Shown: one piece after another, positions 52,495 to 63,159 of the stretch
Layout of the letters: every line of letters starts with the position of its first letter
Position numbering within the stretch: position 1 is the first letter of the stretch
DNA from: Cladocopium goreaui
Taxonomy: Eukaryota > Sar > Dinophyceae > Suessiales > Symbiodiniaceae
DNA: 64,000 nt
Direction of reading: 5' to 3'
Assembly (NCBI GenBank): GCA_947184155.2
Contig: CAMXCT020006135.1
Location: 124,001-188,000 of the forward strand
Made by a program: the position numbers and the translations under genes
Notes under the pieces: generated by a model
Seen by the model: only the letters and a program-made list of their open reading frames with translations
Database searches by the model: none
What the model was told of the DNA's origin: nothing

Positions 52495-55112
52495 ACAAGG
52501 TACAGGTTAAGGGGATCATGGTGGTTTGCTATTTTGGGATTGTCTTCAATAGATTTTCACAACTAGATCACTGGTCTCGTTGTGGGTCTCCCCCTTTGTG
52601 AAGCCAAAAGGCATCACAAATCAACAATTTTAAATAGAAACTTTATACAAGAAAAAAATGATAGATTTCCAAATTGTTGGTTTGGAAGCTTGGGATTCTG
52701 TTGCAACAAGATCTGAACACACAAACCTCAAGCAGATCACAAGGTACAGGTTAAGGGGATCATGGTGGTTTGCTATTTTGGGATTGTCTTCAATAGATCT
52801 TCACAATTAGATCACTGGTCTCTTTGTGGGTCTCCCCCTTTGTGAAGCCAAAAGGCATCACAAATCAACAATTTTAAATAGGAACTTTATACACGAAAAA
52901 AATGATAGATGTTCAACTTGTTGGTTTGGAAGCGTGGGATTCTGTTGCAACAAGATCTGAACACACAAATCTCAAACAGATCACAGGGTACAGGTTAAGG
53001 GGATCATGGTGGTTTGCTATTTTGGGATTGTCTTCAATAGATCTTCACAACTAGATCACTGGTTTGTGGGTCTCCCCCTTTGTGAAGCCAAAAGGCATCA
53101 CAAATCAACAATTTTCAATAGGAACTTTATACAAGAAAAAAATGATAGATTTTCAAATTGTTGGTTTGGAAGCTTGGGATTCTGTTGCAACAAGATCTGA
53201 ACACACAAACCTCAAACAGATCACAAGGTACAGGTTAAGGGGATCATGGTGGTTTGCTATTTTGGGATTGTTTTCAATAGATCTTCACAACTAGATCACT
53301 GGTCTCTTTGTGGGTCTCCCCCTTTGTGAAGCCAAAAGGCATCACAAATCAACAATTTTAAATAGGAACTTTATACAAGAAAAAAATGATAGATTTTCAA
53401 ATTGTTGGTTTGGAAGCTTGGGATTCTGTTGCAACAAGATCTGAACACACAAACCTCAAACAGATCACAAGGTACAGGTTAAGGGGATCATGGTGGTTTG
53501 CTATTTTGGGATTGTCTTCAATAGATCTTCACAACTAGATCACTGGTCTCGTTGTGGGTCTCCCCCTTTGTGAAGCCAAAAGGCATCACAAATCAACAAT
53601 TTTAAATAGAAACTTTATACACGAAAAAAATGATAGATTTTCAAATTGTTGGTTTGGAAGCTTGGGATTCTGTTGCAACAAGATCTGAACACACAAACTC
53701 AAGCAGATCACAAGGTACAGGTTAAGGGGATCATGGTGGTTTGCTATTGCGGGATTGTCTTCAATAGATTTTCACAACTAGATCACTGGTCTCGTTGTGG
53801 GTCTCCCTCCCCCTTTGTGAAGCCAAAAGGCATCACAAATCAACAATTTTAAATAGAAACTTTATACAAGAAAAAAATGATAGATTTTCAACTTGTTGGT
53901 TTGGAAGCTTGGGATTCTGTTGCAACAAGATCTGAACACACAAACCTCAAGCAGATCACAAGGTACAGGTTAAGGGGATCATGGTGGTTTGCTATTTTGG
54001 GATTGTCTTCAATAGATTTTCACAGCTAGATCACTGGTCTCGTTGTGGGTCTCCCCCTTTGTGAAGCCAAAAGGCATCACAAATCAACAATTTTAAATAG
54101 AAACTTTATACAAGAAAAAAAAATGATAGATTTTCAAATTGTTGGTTTGGAAGCTTGGGATTCTGCTGCAACAAGATCTGAACACACAAACCTCAAACAG
54201 ACCACAAGGTACAGGTTAAGGGGATCATGGTGGTTTGCTATTTTGGGATTGTCTTCAATAGATCTTCACAATTAGATCACTGGTCTCTTTGTGGGTCTCC
54301 CCCTTTGTGAAGCCAAAAGGCATCACACATCAACAATTTTAAATAGGAACTTTATACACGAAAAAAATGATAGATGTTCAACTTGTTGGTTTGGAAGCTT
54401 GGGATTCTGTTGCAACAAGATCTGAACACACAAACCTCAAACAGATCACAAGGTACAGGTTAAGGGGATCATGGTGGTGGTTTGCTATTTTGGGATTGTC
54501 TTCAATAGATCTTCACAACTAGATCACTGGTTTGTGGGTCTCCCCCTTTGTGAAGCCAAAAGGCATCACAAATCAACAATTTTAAATAGGAACTTTATAC
54601 ACGAAAAAAATGATAGATTTTCAACTTGTTGGTTTGGAAGCTTGGGATTCTGTTGCAACAAGATCTGAACACACAAACCTCAAACAGATCACAAGGTACA
54701 GGTTAAGGGGATCATGGTGGTGGTTTGCTATTTTGGGATTGTCTTCAATAGATCTTCACAATTAGATCACTGGTCTCGTTGTGGGTCTCCCCCTTTGTGA
54801 AGCCAAAAGGCATCACAAATCAACAATTTTAAATAGGAACTTTATATATACACGAAAAAAATGATAGATTTTCAAATTGTTGGTTTGGAAGCTTGGGATT
54901 CTGTTGCAACAAGATCTGAACACACAAACCTCAAGCAGATCACAAGGTACAGGTTAAGGGGATCATGGTGGTTTGCTATTTTGGGATTGTTTTCAATAGA
55001 TCTTCACAACTAGATCACTGGTCTCGTTGTGGGTCTCCCCCTTTGTGAAGCCAAAAGGCATCACAAATCAACAATTTTCAATAGGAACTTTATACAAGAA
55101 AAAAATGATAGA
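52495..55112. repeat. 244-bp satellite array 1, about 11 copies
   Basis: The unit starts GGTACAGGTTAAGGGGATCA and is seen at about 52500, 52745, 52988, 53227, 53472, 53714, 53962, 54208, 54451, 54694 and 54946. Period 239-253 bp. Units differ by a few substitutions and small indels (for example GTGG doublings and TATATA insertion). Confidence 0.95.
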
Positions 55113-55315
55113 TTCTGAAATGGAGGGAGTGGCATGGATGCTAACCTGTATTTACTCATGCTTTGTGAGATGGTTTATGCAATTGGAATAGATGGAGCAA
55201 TTCTTCTTGAAAACCATGCCCACTGACATGTATTTTCCATTTTTTTGTTGAACGCACCAAACGTGTTCAAATAACACTGTATCTCATTGCAGGTCCAAAA
55301 CATGCATATATGATG

Positions 55316-55410
55316 CTAACATGTACTTTCCACGATGCAGGATCTTGCTGTGCAACATGACTGGTACCAATTTCAGATCTCCGGCGGAGATTGCAAAAAG
55401 TACAGGTTAG
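55316..55410. repeat. 95-bp MITE-like element
   Basis: Terminal inverted repeats CTAACAT-GTACTTT (55316-55329) and AAAGTACAGGTTAG (55397-55410) match at 13 of 14 positions. The interior is about 67 bp. Confidence 0.55.
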
Positions 55411-55837
55411 GGGTTTTGCATGAAAAAAACAATGTTCACATATAATCGGAGGACCTGTGTAAGGTACATGTTTGTTTTCCGGAATTTGGCATCTAACGAG
55501 TATTTTTTTTATAGTTGACAAAAAATAAATACACGTTTGTTTTCCTTGCCGTTTTGACGAGATACAACTTTTCAGGAAATAAGGAAAACAAGGTGAGACA
55601 AGGAATTCAGACATGTGCCACACTCCCCAGACAAGGTACAGGTTAGTAACGCTTTGGAGCAGTTGATGTGTCACAAGAGATTTTAACATAAAATACATGT
55701 TAGTAGGACCAGCTGCAAATCGTTGATTTGAGAATACAATATCTATGTTAGCTAATGAGTGGTCTTTCCTATTTTGGGTTGAGAAGTTTCGGATTCTATT
55801 GCAACAAGATCTGAACACACAAACCTCAAGCAGATCA

Positions 55838-57222
55838 CAAGGTACAGGTTAAGGGGATCATGGTGGTTTGCTATTTTGGGATTGTCTTCATTAGATCTTC
55901 ACAACTAGATCACTGGTCTCGTTGTGGGTCTCCCCCTTTGTGAAGCCAAAAGGCATCACAAATCAACAATTTTAAATAGAAACTTTATACAAGCAAAAAA
56001 TGATAGATTTTCAAATTGTTGGTTTGGAAGCTTGGGATTCTGCTGCAACAAGATCTGAACACACAAACCTCAAACAGATCACAAGGTACAGGTTAAGGGG
56101 ATCATGGTGGTTTGCTATTTTGGGATTGTCTTCAATAGATCTTCACAACTAGATCACTGGTCTCGTTGTGGGTCTCCCCCTTTGTGAAGCCAAAAGGCAT
56201 CACAAATCAACAATTTTCAATAGGAACTTTATACAAGAAAAAATGATAGATTTTCAAATTGTTGGTTTGGAAGCTTGGGATTCTGTTGCAACAAGATCTG
56301 AACACACAAACCTCAAACAGATCACAAGGTACAGGTTAAGGGGATCATGGTGGTTTGCTATTTTGGGATGGTTTTCAATAGATCTTCACAACTAGATCAC
56401 TGGTCTCGTTGTGGGTCTCCCCCTTTGTGAAGCCAAAAGGCATCACAAATCAACAATTTTAATAGAACTTTATACAAGAAAAAATGATAGATTTGCAAAT
56501 TGTTGGTTTGGAAGCTTGGGATTCTGTTGCAACAAGATCTGAACACACAAACCTCAAACAGATCACAAGGTACAGGTTAAGGGGATCATGGTGGTTTGCT
56601 ATTTTGGGATTGTCTTCAATAGATCTTCACAACTAGATCACTGGTCTCGTTGTGGGTCTCCCCCTTTGTGAAGCCAAAAGGCATCACAAATCAACAATTT
56701 TAAATAGGAACTTTATACAAGAAAAACATGATAGATTTTCAACTTGTTGGTTTGGAAGCTTGGGATTCTGTTGCAACAAGATCTGAACACACAAACCTCA
56801 AACAGATCACAAGGTACAGGTTAAGGGGATCATGGTGGTTTGCTATTTTGGGATTGTCTTCAATAGATCTTCACAACTAGATCACTGGTCTCGTTGTGGG
56901 TCTCCCCCTTTGTGAAGCCAAAAGGCATCACAAATCAACAATTTTCAATAGGAACTTTATACAAGAAAAAAATGATAGATTTTCAAATTGTTGGTTTGGA
57001 AGCTTGGGATTCTGTTGCAACAAGATCTGAACACACAAACCTCAAACAGATCACAAGGTACAGGTTAAGGGGATCATGGTGGTTTGCTATTTTGGGATTG
57101 TTTTCAATAGATCTTCACAACTAGATCACTGGTCTCTTTGTGGGTCTCCCCCTTTGTGAAGCCAAAAGGCATCACAAATCAACAATTTTAAATAGAAACT
57201 TTATACAGGAAAAAAATGATAG
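55838..57222. repeat. 244-bp satellite array 2, about 6 copies
   Basis: Same unit as array 1, seen at about 55840, 56085, 56329, 56570, 56813 and 57057. It ends in the same GATAGATTCTGAAATGGAG junction as array 1. Confidence 0.95.
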
Positions 57223-57432
57223 ATTCTGAAATGGAGGGAGTGGCATGGATGCTAACCTGTATTTACTCATGCTTTGTGAGATGGTTTATACAATTGGAAT
57301 AGATGGAACAATTCTTCTTGAAAACCATGCCCACTAATATGTATTTTTTCATTTTTTTGTTGAACGCAGCAAACGTGTTTAAATAACACTAACCTGTATC
57401 CCATTGCAGGTCCAAAACATGCATGTATGATG

Positions 57433-57526
57433 CTAACATGTACTTTCTAAGAATTTTTCCCCCTGTTTTTACCATGACTTTAGCGTCTTCAGATCCCTGG
57501 CGGGGGTAGCAAAAAGTACAGGTTAG
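57433..57526. repeat. 94-bp MITE-like element
   Basis: Same terminal inverted repeats as the element at 55316 (57433-57446 and 57513-57526) but with a largely different interior. This could mean family members with exchanged cores. Confidence 0.55.
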
Positions 57527-57654
57527 TGGTTTTGCAGGCCAAAAACCATGCTAACATTTACTTTAAGGACCTGTGTAAGGTACATGTTTATTTTCGTGAA
57601 TTTGGCCCAGGGTTGCTACGTTAGTTTTAAGGAGTGTAATTACTCAAATATATC

Positions 57655-57740
57655 AACTATAGATTATATATATTATATTATTATATATTATTTATATATT
57701 ATTTATATTATATTATATGTTATATATATTTTATATATAG
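57655..57740. repeat. AT-rich TATATTATAT tract
   Basis: Low-complexity TATATTATATTATTATATAT. No gene. Confidence 0.9.
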
Positions 57741-58067
57741 AGACAAATATATACTGTAATTAACTATTTAGATATGATGAAATCAAATTCATATGTGCCC
57801 ACCAACATCTCAACATCACGTGACGTCACCGCCAAGTTTGTTGGACCTCCTGGGATGAGTTGGCGGCCACATGTGCCCCACACGTTACCCAGTTCTTTTG
57901 ATTATAATATATATGTAATTGTTATAATTATATGTATGAAACTTATTATAATTAATTTGATGAATTCACTTGGATTTGGGCTGACTGTCAAGTTGAAGAA
58001 TTCTGCACATGACCTGCCTGCATTTGCCAAATCAGGTCTGAACCTGATGAATTCCCCCGCTTTGCAG

Positions 58068-58246
58068 AGGCTCATGCAGCTGAGGGCGGGGAGAGGGATG
58101 AAGATTTTTTGAGCCCTGACACCTGGAGTCATGGGATATGGCCAAATATTTGCTATGGTCAAGGTTGGCGTAGGATTGCGAAGGGATTTGCAGCCGCATT
58201 GCCCCTTGCTTCTTCAGCTACACACATGACACATTTGCAAGCTTAG
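58068..58246 (+). CDS. terminal-type exon, unknown product
   Basis: After CGCTTTGCAG the frame reads AHAAEGGERDEDFLSPDTWS, then HGIWPNICYGQGWRRIAKGF, then AAALPLASSATHMTHLQA stop. Two other frames are open but less protein-like. The family is not recognised. Confidence 0.4.
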
Positions 58247-58547
58247 CGGGTTCTGTACGCAACTGACTAAGGCTGTAGACTTTGAGATGCATCGATTGCA
58301 TGCCATGCAAGAAATTGGCTCATTGTTTCTGGAGGGCATGTTGAACTGATGTTCCATTTGGGAGTCGCCACGCAGGAGGTGAGGGACAAGTGGAGAGCAG
58401 TTGCTTGCCATCATTTTAGAATGATTTTATTTCATCTCTTGTGGTGTGATTGCTTCTCTTGCTTGAAGTGGTTGCATTTCTTTGCTCTTGGCTTTTGCAA
58501 CGTTATTCCACCATATTCATTCCAACTAAGTGCGTGCCATTTCTCAG

Positions 58548-58691
58548 GCTGGCCCAGTGTACGATGAAGCCCACCAAAGACGGGTTTACCTCAGTGTCTT
58601 GACCTTTTCGGTGCAGTGGGGAGCAGTGACCGTTACCGTTGCACGCAGTAGAAGGAAGCCTTTCAAAGTGCTACAGGAAGCCTTGAATTGA
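58548..58691 (+). CDS. terminal exon, 48 codons
   Basis: After TTTCTCAG the exon reads AGPVYDEAHQRRVYLSVLTF, then SVQWGAVTVTVARSRRKPFK, VLQEALN stop. An upstream stretch at about 58330-58378 ending CAGGAG|GTGAGG may be the preceding exon. Product unknown. Confidence 0.45.
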   Translation, partial: AGPVYDEAHQRRVYLSVLTFSVQWGAVTVTVARSRRKPFKVLQEALN

Positions 58692-58789
58692 ATACGACGA
58701 TATCATGATGGTATTGCCCCGGAAAGAACACAAAGATTAACAATGTCAGCAGGTAGAAACAACGCCTGAAGGAGCTGTGCTCCCCCCAA

Positions 58790-59184
58790 AAAAGGAGAAA
58801 CAGAGAAGCACTTTGTGATGGCCATGGGCGGCTCATTGACTTTCTGCATTACTCAGATCCTGTCATCGATCCAGTCTTCCACTCTGACGATGAGCTGGCA
58901 GAGGTGAGGAGATTGGTTCTTTTCACATGCCAAGGAGATGCACCAACATGACAAAATGCACCAATTCGATTAGACCATATATTCATTAGATCATTGGATC
59001 CAATGATATTCAATGTATGCATTTGCAGATTGTGCAGTCATTATTTCAGGCTTGGAGGTGCAGGATGAAAAGGTCGATCAAACCGCAAAAACATATTGAC
59101 AGGTGGCAAGCTGCTAAGCTTCAGCATGTCACTCATAGAGAGCTGATAGATTCGGCCTCCAGATGCCACGCAGGCCATGGATGA
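58790..59184 (+). CDS. two-exon gene fragment, unknown product
   Basis: Exon to 58903 with a GAG|GTGAGG donor: RNREALCDGHGRLIDFLHYS, then DPVIDPVFHSDDELAE. Next exon 59029-59184 after CATTTGCAG: IVQSLFQAWRCRMKRSIKPQ, then KHIDRWQAAKLQHVTHRELI, ending HAGHG stop. The second exon is basic (IQ-like 'QSLFQAWRCRMKR'), which could be a calmodulin-binding-type helix. That is inference. Confidence 0.5.
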
Positions 59185-59189
59185 ACACT

Positions 59190-60000
59190 CCAGCTGGCGG
59201 GTGGAAGCAAGGAGCGCAGTGGAACACTGAAAACCAGTGAAAACGAAATACACCACTGGCACGATCCCAGTTGTGCAAGTGGTTTGTGATTTGGGGAATC
59301 GCCCAATTCTCAGACCAATATACAATTATACCGAAGAACCAGAAAAGGCGTGTAATTCAGGCACACCTGGCATTTTCCAAGAAAAGGGATTTATGCCAGC
59401 AGGATCCAGCAGGTATGTATATATATATACTGCATGTATATATGGTATGATCATTGGACTGGACCAAAAGTATCCAAACTTCACGTAATGTCATGTGTAT
59501 TCAAGATAATGCAGGCATCCTTTTGGTATTTATAGGCATGCTTTTGGTATCTAGCTGATTTAGCTGATGGCTGATAGCTGCTGCTTTTCTGTTGTGTTTC
59601 GTGACTCTGGGCAATGAGATGGAAACAACGTGACACCTCGCAACTCTCACCTGAGCAGGAGCGCGAACAAGGACAGCGTGGCAGAGTTGTCGTGAAATTT
59701 GTTGATCGTGGTCAGCACTGTTGGCCAGTAATATCTGGTAATAATTATTTGGTATTTAAATGTATTTAAGACTAAGACCTCGCAGTTGGGTTGAGAATTG
59801 TCCCAAGTGTTGCGCAATGTTGCGCAGGTCAGATGTTATATGCTATTGTGTGGCTTATCGCAGTGTGGGCTTTTGTGGTTTAATGGAAGTTTGAAGTTTG
59901 CCAACTTTGGAGTTCTCAAACATATTCCACGCAATCCATTGCATTCCTGCATTGCATACCTTTCAGTCCTGTGAGTACATATAGCAAATAAGCATATGGT
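59190..60000. other. no firm gene
   Basis: An 83-codon plus frame at 59237-59488 (TIPVVQVVCDLGNRPILRPI) may include an exon but I cannot place its borders. The rest is intron-like. Confidence 0.3.
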
Positions 60001-60019
60001 ATATCACATTTGAATCGAA

Positions 60020-60470
60020 GCATACCGAGCCAGGAGAGCTCACCAGCGTGGTGGCCTTATCGTGTGATCATCCAGCTGTCCCAGCATGGACGACCCATGG
60101 GCTACGCTATTGAGCCTGTCTCACCAAGGCCGTGGCAAGATGTGCAGGTGCCCGTCAGGCCGGTGGGTAAAGACATCCAAAACATGAGACAGGTTGTGCT
60201 GATGTGCTGGTTGTGTTTCCAGCAATTTGCATTTCCTCCAGAATGCCAGTGGTATGTGCTTTCTAATCTTTCTCTTGCTATTTTTCCTTCCAAAGACAAG
60301 GGTCATAAATTAGTGGAGCCCCCGCCAGAAACACGTTCATCCACTTCGACTGTCCCGACAAACTCGCTCTCTTCGACCGCCTCGCTGGTCGGAGTTCCTT
60401 GGCCGAAACACTGGGAGTTCCCATTGGCGTCTGGGGAAACGATGGAAAACCTGCAACGGGAGACTATTGA
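60020..60470 (+). CDS. 'NTFIHF' protein, two exons
   Basis: The exon at about 60319-60470 reads PARNTFIHFDCPDKLALFDR, then LAGRSSLAETLGVPIGVWGN, then DGKPATGDY stop, in a frame different from the longest open frame of the region but with much better codon bias. 'RNTFIHF' is a short motif I have seen repeatedly in dinoflagellate proteins, often near RNA-binding regions. Its role is not known to me. An upstream stretch at about 60040-60160 (PYRVIIQLSQHGRPMGYAIE) may be another exon. Confidence 0.45.
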
Positions 60471-61242
60471 ATTGGTCAATTTTGGTATTAACAGTATGGC
60501 CAGTATGGCGCATATATTGATTGTGTTTCCAATCATATATGAGTTTGAAAGGATCCCAAGTTTGAACACAAGTGTGCATCCCCATTTTGTGAGCATTTGC
60601 TATTAAGAGTGGATGCCGCTAGCCATTCCCAACCCTATTTGGCTTGGGCAAACTCTGGAGCATTTGTAGCACTGACTAGTCATGATCTCTCACTTTCGTC
60701 AAGCTGAGTGCCGTTTGAAATCCAAGGCCCAGGTGGTCCAGGTAGTGAAGGGCAAAGTTCATTGCAGCTTGGATCAAAAGTTTGAAGAACTTTGAAGATC
60801 TTTAAGGCTTTGGACTGTGTAGTATGTCAAAGTCTATTAAGATTGGACAGATTTGGACAGGATTTCTTTCATTAGCCTTCACACCGCTGAACTGACGGAC
60901 GACCAGGGATATGTTCAGATTAGATCAGATTTGCTCAAGTTGGCAGATGAGCCAGTCGACAAATTCAGCGGAAGTATTGCAAATATTTGCAAATTGGAAT
61001 ACGTTCCTTGCACGTTCTTAACCCAATTTTTATTGGGGTAGACGGTAGAATCAAACAGTTTAGTTTTTGGATGATTCTCAAAAAATGTTTTATAAAGACC
61101 GGGCGTTCGCCCATATTTCGGCCGTTAATTGACTCATATTTATCTGTAATTTCGAGATATTTCGAGTAGCCAAGCCTTGGTGGTTCAACAAACAAACTTG
61201 TGTTTTTTGGCAACCCCCCCAAAAAGTAGGTTAATTATGGAG

Positions 61243-61428
61243 GCCGTGGGTTGCAATGAGATGGCAGCAAGGAACAGAAGTGCATCTTCTCCCATGCTGC
61301 TCAGCAGAGAGAGCACGCCAATTGCATCTACAGATCTTCCAGACGACCAGTGGCTTGACTGCACAAGGGCTATTGATTTCCAGCAGAGAGTCCCAGAAGT
61401 GTTTGAAAGATTGATTGATTTTATATGA
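61243..61428 (+). CDS. Ser-rich exon
   Basis: After TTAATTATGGAG the frame reads AVGCNEMAARNRSASSPMLL, then SRESTPIASTDLPDDQWLDC, then TRAIDFQQRVPEVF. It could belong with the NTFIHF exon upstream. The Ser/Arg patch may be a phosphorylation region. Product unknown. Confidence 0.45.
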   Translation, partial: AVGCNEMAARNRSASSPMLLSRESTPIASTDLPDDQWLDCTRAIDFQQRVPEVFERLIDFI

Positions 61429-61525
61429 TTTTATGATGTTTTTTTCCACAGATTCAGGACAGGGTTATGGTCCAGAGCGACCATTAGGCAAAGACATTGA
61501 ATGTAACAGACATTTAGTGTGAGAG

Positions 61526-61654
61526 GTAAAGCCGTTCTATCTGGTGAAATTGCACCAGGAACAGGAAGATGTCAATTTCGCACATCTCCCCATGCTTCTA
61601 CTAAAGGGAACTCCTTGGTCCTTCGGAGTTTGTTATCGCATGTGTGCTGCTTGA
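61526..61654 (+). CDS. terminal exon, 43 codons
   Basis: From 61526 the frame reads VKPFYLVKLHQEQEDVNFAH, then LPMLLLKGTPWSFGVCYRMC AA stop. It is exactly 43 codons with the stop. The competing frame is less protein-like. It probably ends the gene of the exon at 61243. Confidence 0.4.
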   Translation, partial: VKPFYLVKLHQEQEDVNFAHLPMLLLKGTPWSFGVCYRMCAA

Positions 61655-61696
61655 AACAGTGGATCCAGGCTTTCTGCTTGTTCAGCTCCATCGGGA

Positions 61697-62011
61697 ATGC
61701 TCAGTGAAAAGGAGGCGAAGCACATGTGCCTTGGATGGACCAGAGTGCCTCAAGGTTGCTCCAGGTCCGTTGGCCCGTTGGCCAAAAGCAGACTGTCGTT
61801 TGTATCGGTTGCTCCCTGTGGCGATAAACCTCTAAGAGGCCCTAAGACACCTAAGACAGAGAGAGTGAGAGATGTCAATGTCAGGCTGTGTTTCCACTGC
61901 GGTGACGATATTGGATTGCGATCCTTTATGGGTATGTTCATTATTTCAACCTGTAAGATCTGTAAGCACAACCAATCAATAGATCCAACCCGCCATTTTC
62001 AACCCGTTTAG
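61697..62011 (+). CDS. hypothetical frame
   Basis: A 104-codon frame (MLSEKEAKHMCLGWTRVPQG ... RLCFHCGDDIGLRSF). A second plus frame over 61700-61835 (STCALDGPECLKVAPGPLAR) is as likely. One of them is probably an exon. Confidence 0.25.
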   Translation: MLSEKEAKHMCLGWTRVPQGCSRSVGPLAKSRLSFVSVAPCGDKPLRGPKTPKTERVRDVNVRLCFHCGDDIGLRSFMGMFIISTCKICKHNQSIDPTRHFQPV

Positions 62012-62179
62012 AAGCTAAGAACTGATACCACTTGTCACACGGATGTGCTCTCTGTCAGAATCCGCAGCATGAGATCACTAGCTCACTAGCTCAGTGTAAG
62101 CCTGAGCCGAGGCGAGGTGAATGTAGCCTTGGACTCAGTTAGAGCTTGTCACAAAAGGAGCTGTGATGCGAAGAGGTGA

Positions 62180-62599
62180 GATGAATCGATGTGCTGATGC
62201 CTTTAGAGAATGCAGTGCGCAGGGAATTGTGGGATTCTGTGGGTGTAGGGAAACCGCAAGACTTGTGGCACAGTTCTCCCCTAAGGACCATGCGCTTACT
62301 TCAATTACAAGACTCTTGGCTGTATGGAAGAGAGCAACAAAAGCCAAACCTTCACGGGTGAGATTCCCTTTTTGTCATGGGTATGCATAGCAATCATAGT
62401 ATTTGTGATTTTGTTTGCAGGGAGCCTCCATTGCGTTTCTAGAAAGATCCAGTACTTTGTTGCATCGGTTGGTTTATCATGGTTTATCCATTTTTATCAT
62501 TTTTTATCTATAATTTGTGCCAAGAGAAGCTGGAAATCCTAAACCCAATGGACTTCATTGCTACACCTGAGTCCATGAGGAAAGATGGCTGCCGATTAG
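62180..62599 (+). CDS. two-exon gene fragment, unknown product
   Basis: The exon at about 62183-62360 reads MNRCADAFRECSAQGIVGFC then ETARLVAQFSPKDHALTSIT. The exon at about 62526-62599 ends at TTAG|GTGAGA and reads KLEILNPMDFIATPESMRKD GCRL. The family is not recognised. Confidence 0.4.
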
Positions 62600-62801
62600 G
62601 TGAGAATTGTCACTTGCCTCAGAAATCAGAAGCATGGTGCTGGGGTAGAAGTCAGCTTCAGGGTATTTGGTTTGTCCTCAGCCTCTTGCCCAGACAGCAG
62701 AAAGCATGAAGCAGTGACTTAGTGATCGAGCGTGAGCTCATCAGTGTTACAGCTCCAGTCGTATATCAATGTCTATCCACATTATCCACGCCTTTTCCAG
62801 G

Positions 62802-63130
62802 TGAATTCTGCCATCTATGCTCGCGTGAAGCGCGAAAAAAGAAGGAAAAGCCGAAGCGATCCAGGCCGGAAGCGCACGACATGGCATACCATGGCATACC
62901 ATGGCATCGGTCCATGGTCAAAGTCAGCTCAAAATGCCCTTTCTGATACAAAACGTAGCGTTTTTGTGTACTTCTTGAGCCAAGTTTGCCAAGATTCGCT
63001 GCGTTTCGCTGGTCCAGGCAGCGGCACCCAAGGAGCAGAAAGGCAGATGGTGAGGATGAGTGAAGAGGTGACGATGGCAGACTGCTTGATGGACGACGGG
63101 AGAATATGGAAGATATATGAAGATATATGA
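62802..63130 (+). CDS. basic exon(s)
   Basis: After CTTTTCCAG the frame reads VNSAIYARVKREKRRKSRSD PGRKRTTWHT, a strongly basic segment like a nuclear localisation signal. A further stretch at about 63000-63100 (AERQMVRMSEEVTMADCLMD) may continue the gene. It ends in the 12-bp repeat below. Confidence 0.35.
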
Positions 63131-63158
63131 AGATATATGAAGATATATGAAGATATGG
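63110..63158. repeat. 12-bp (GAAGATATATGA)n repeat
   Basis: About four tandem copies of GAAGATATATGA. Confidence 0.95.
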
Positions 63159-63159
63159 T

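Larger units (their letters stand above)
52126..57590. repeat. segmentally duplicated satellite block
   Basis: Left flank L (52151 to about 52490) recurs as L' (55495 to about 55835). Right flank R (about 55110-55330) recurs as R' (about 57222-57445). Between them are 11 and 6 copies of a 244-bp unit. So a whole module (L - array - R) was duplicated in tandem and the arrays then changed in copy number. No gene is supported. Frames of about 65-76 codons repeat with the unit. Confidence 0.9.

Noticed and set aside
52500-57124. Repeated 64-76-codon frames in the satellite
   Set aside because: They recur with the 244-bp unit, carry frame differences between units and have no protein-like features.
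52500-57222. CRISPR-like array
   Set aside because: The units are 244 bp with no unique spacers between short repeats, in a eukaryotic genome.
62975-62995. CTTGAGCCAA as an antisense spliced-leader relict
   Set aside because: Only 10 nt match and the rest diverges at once. Expected by chance in a window of this size.
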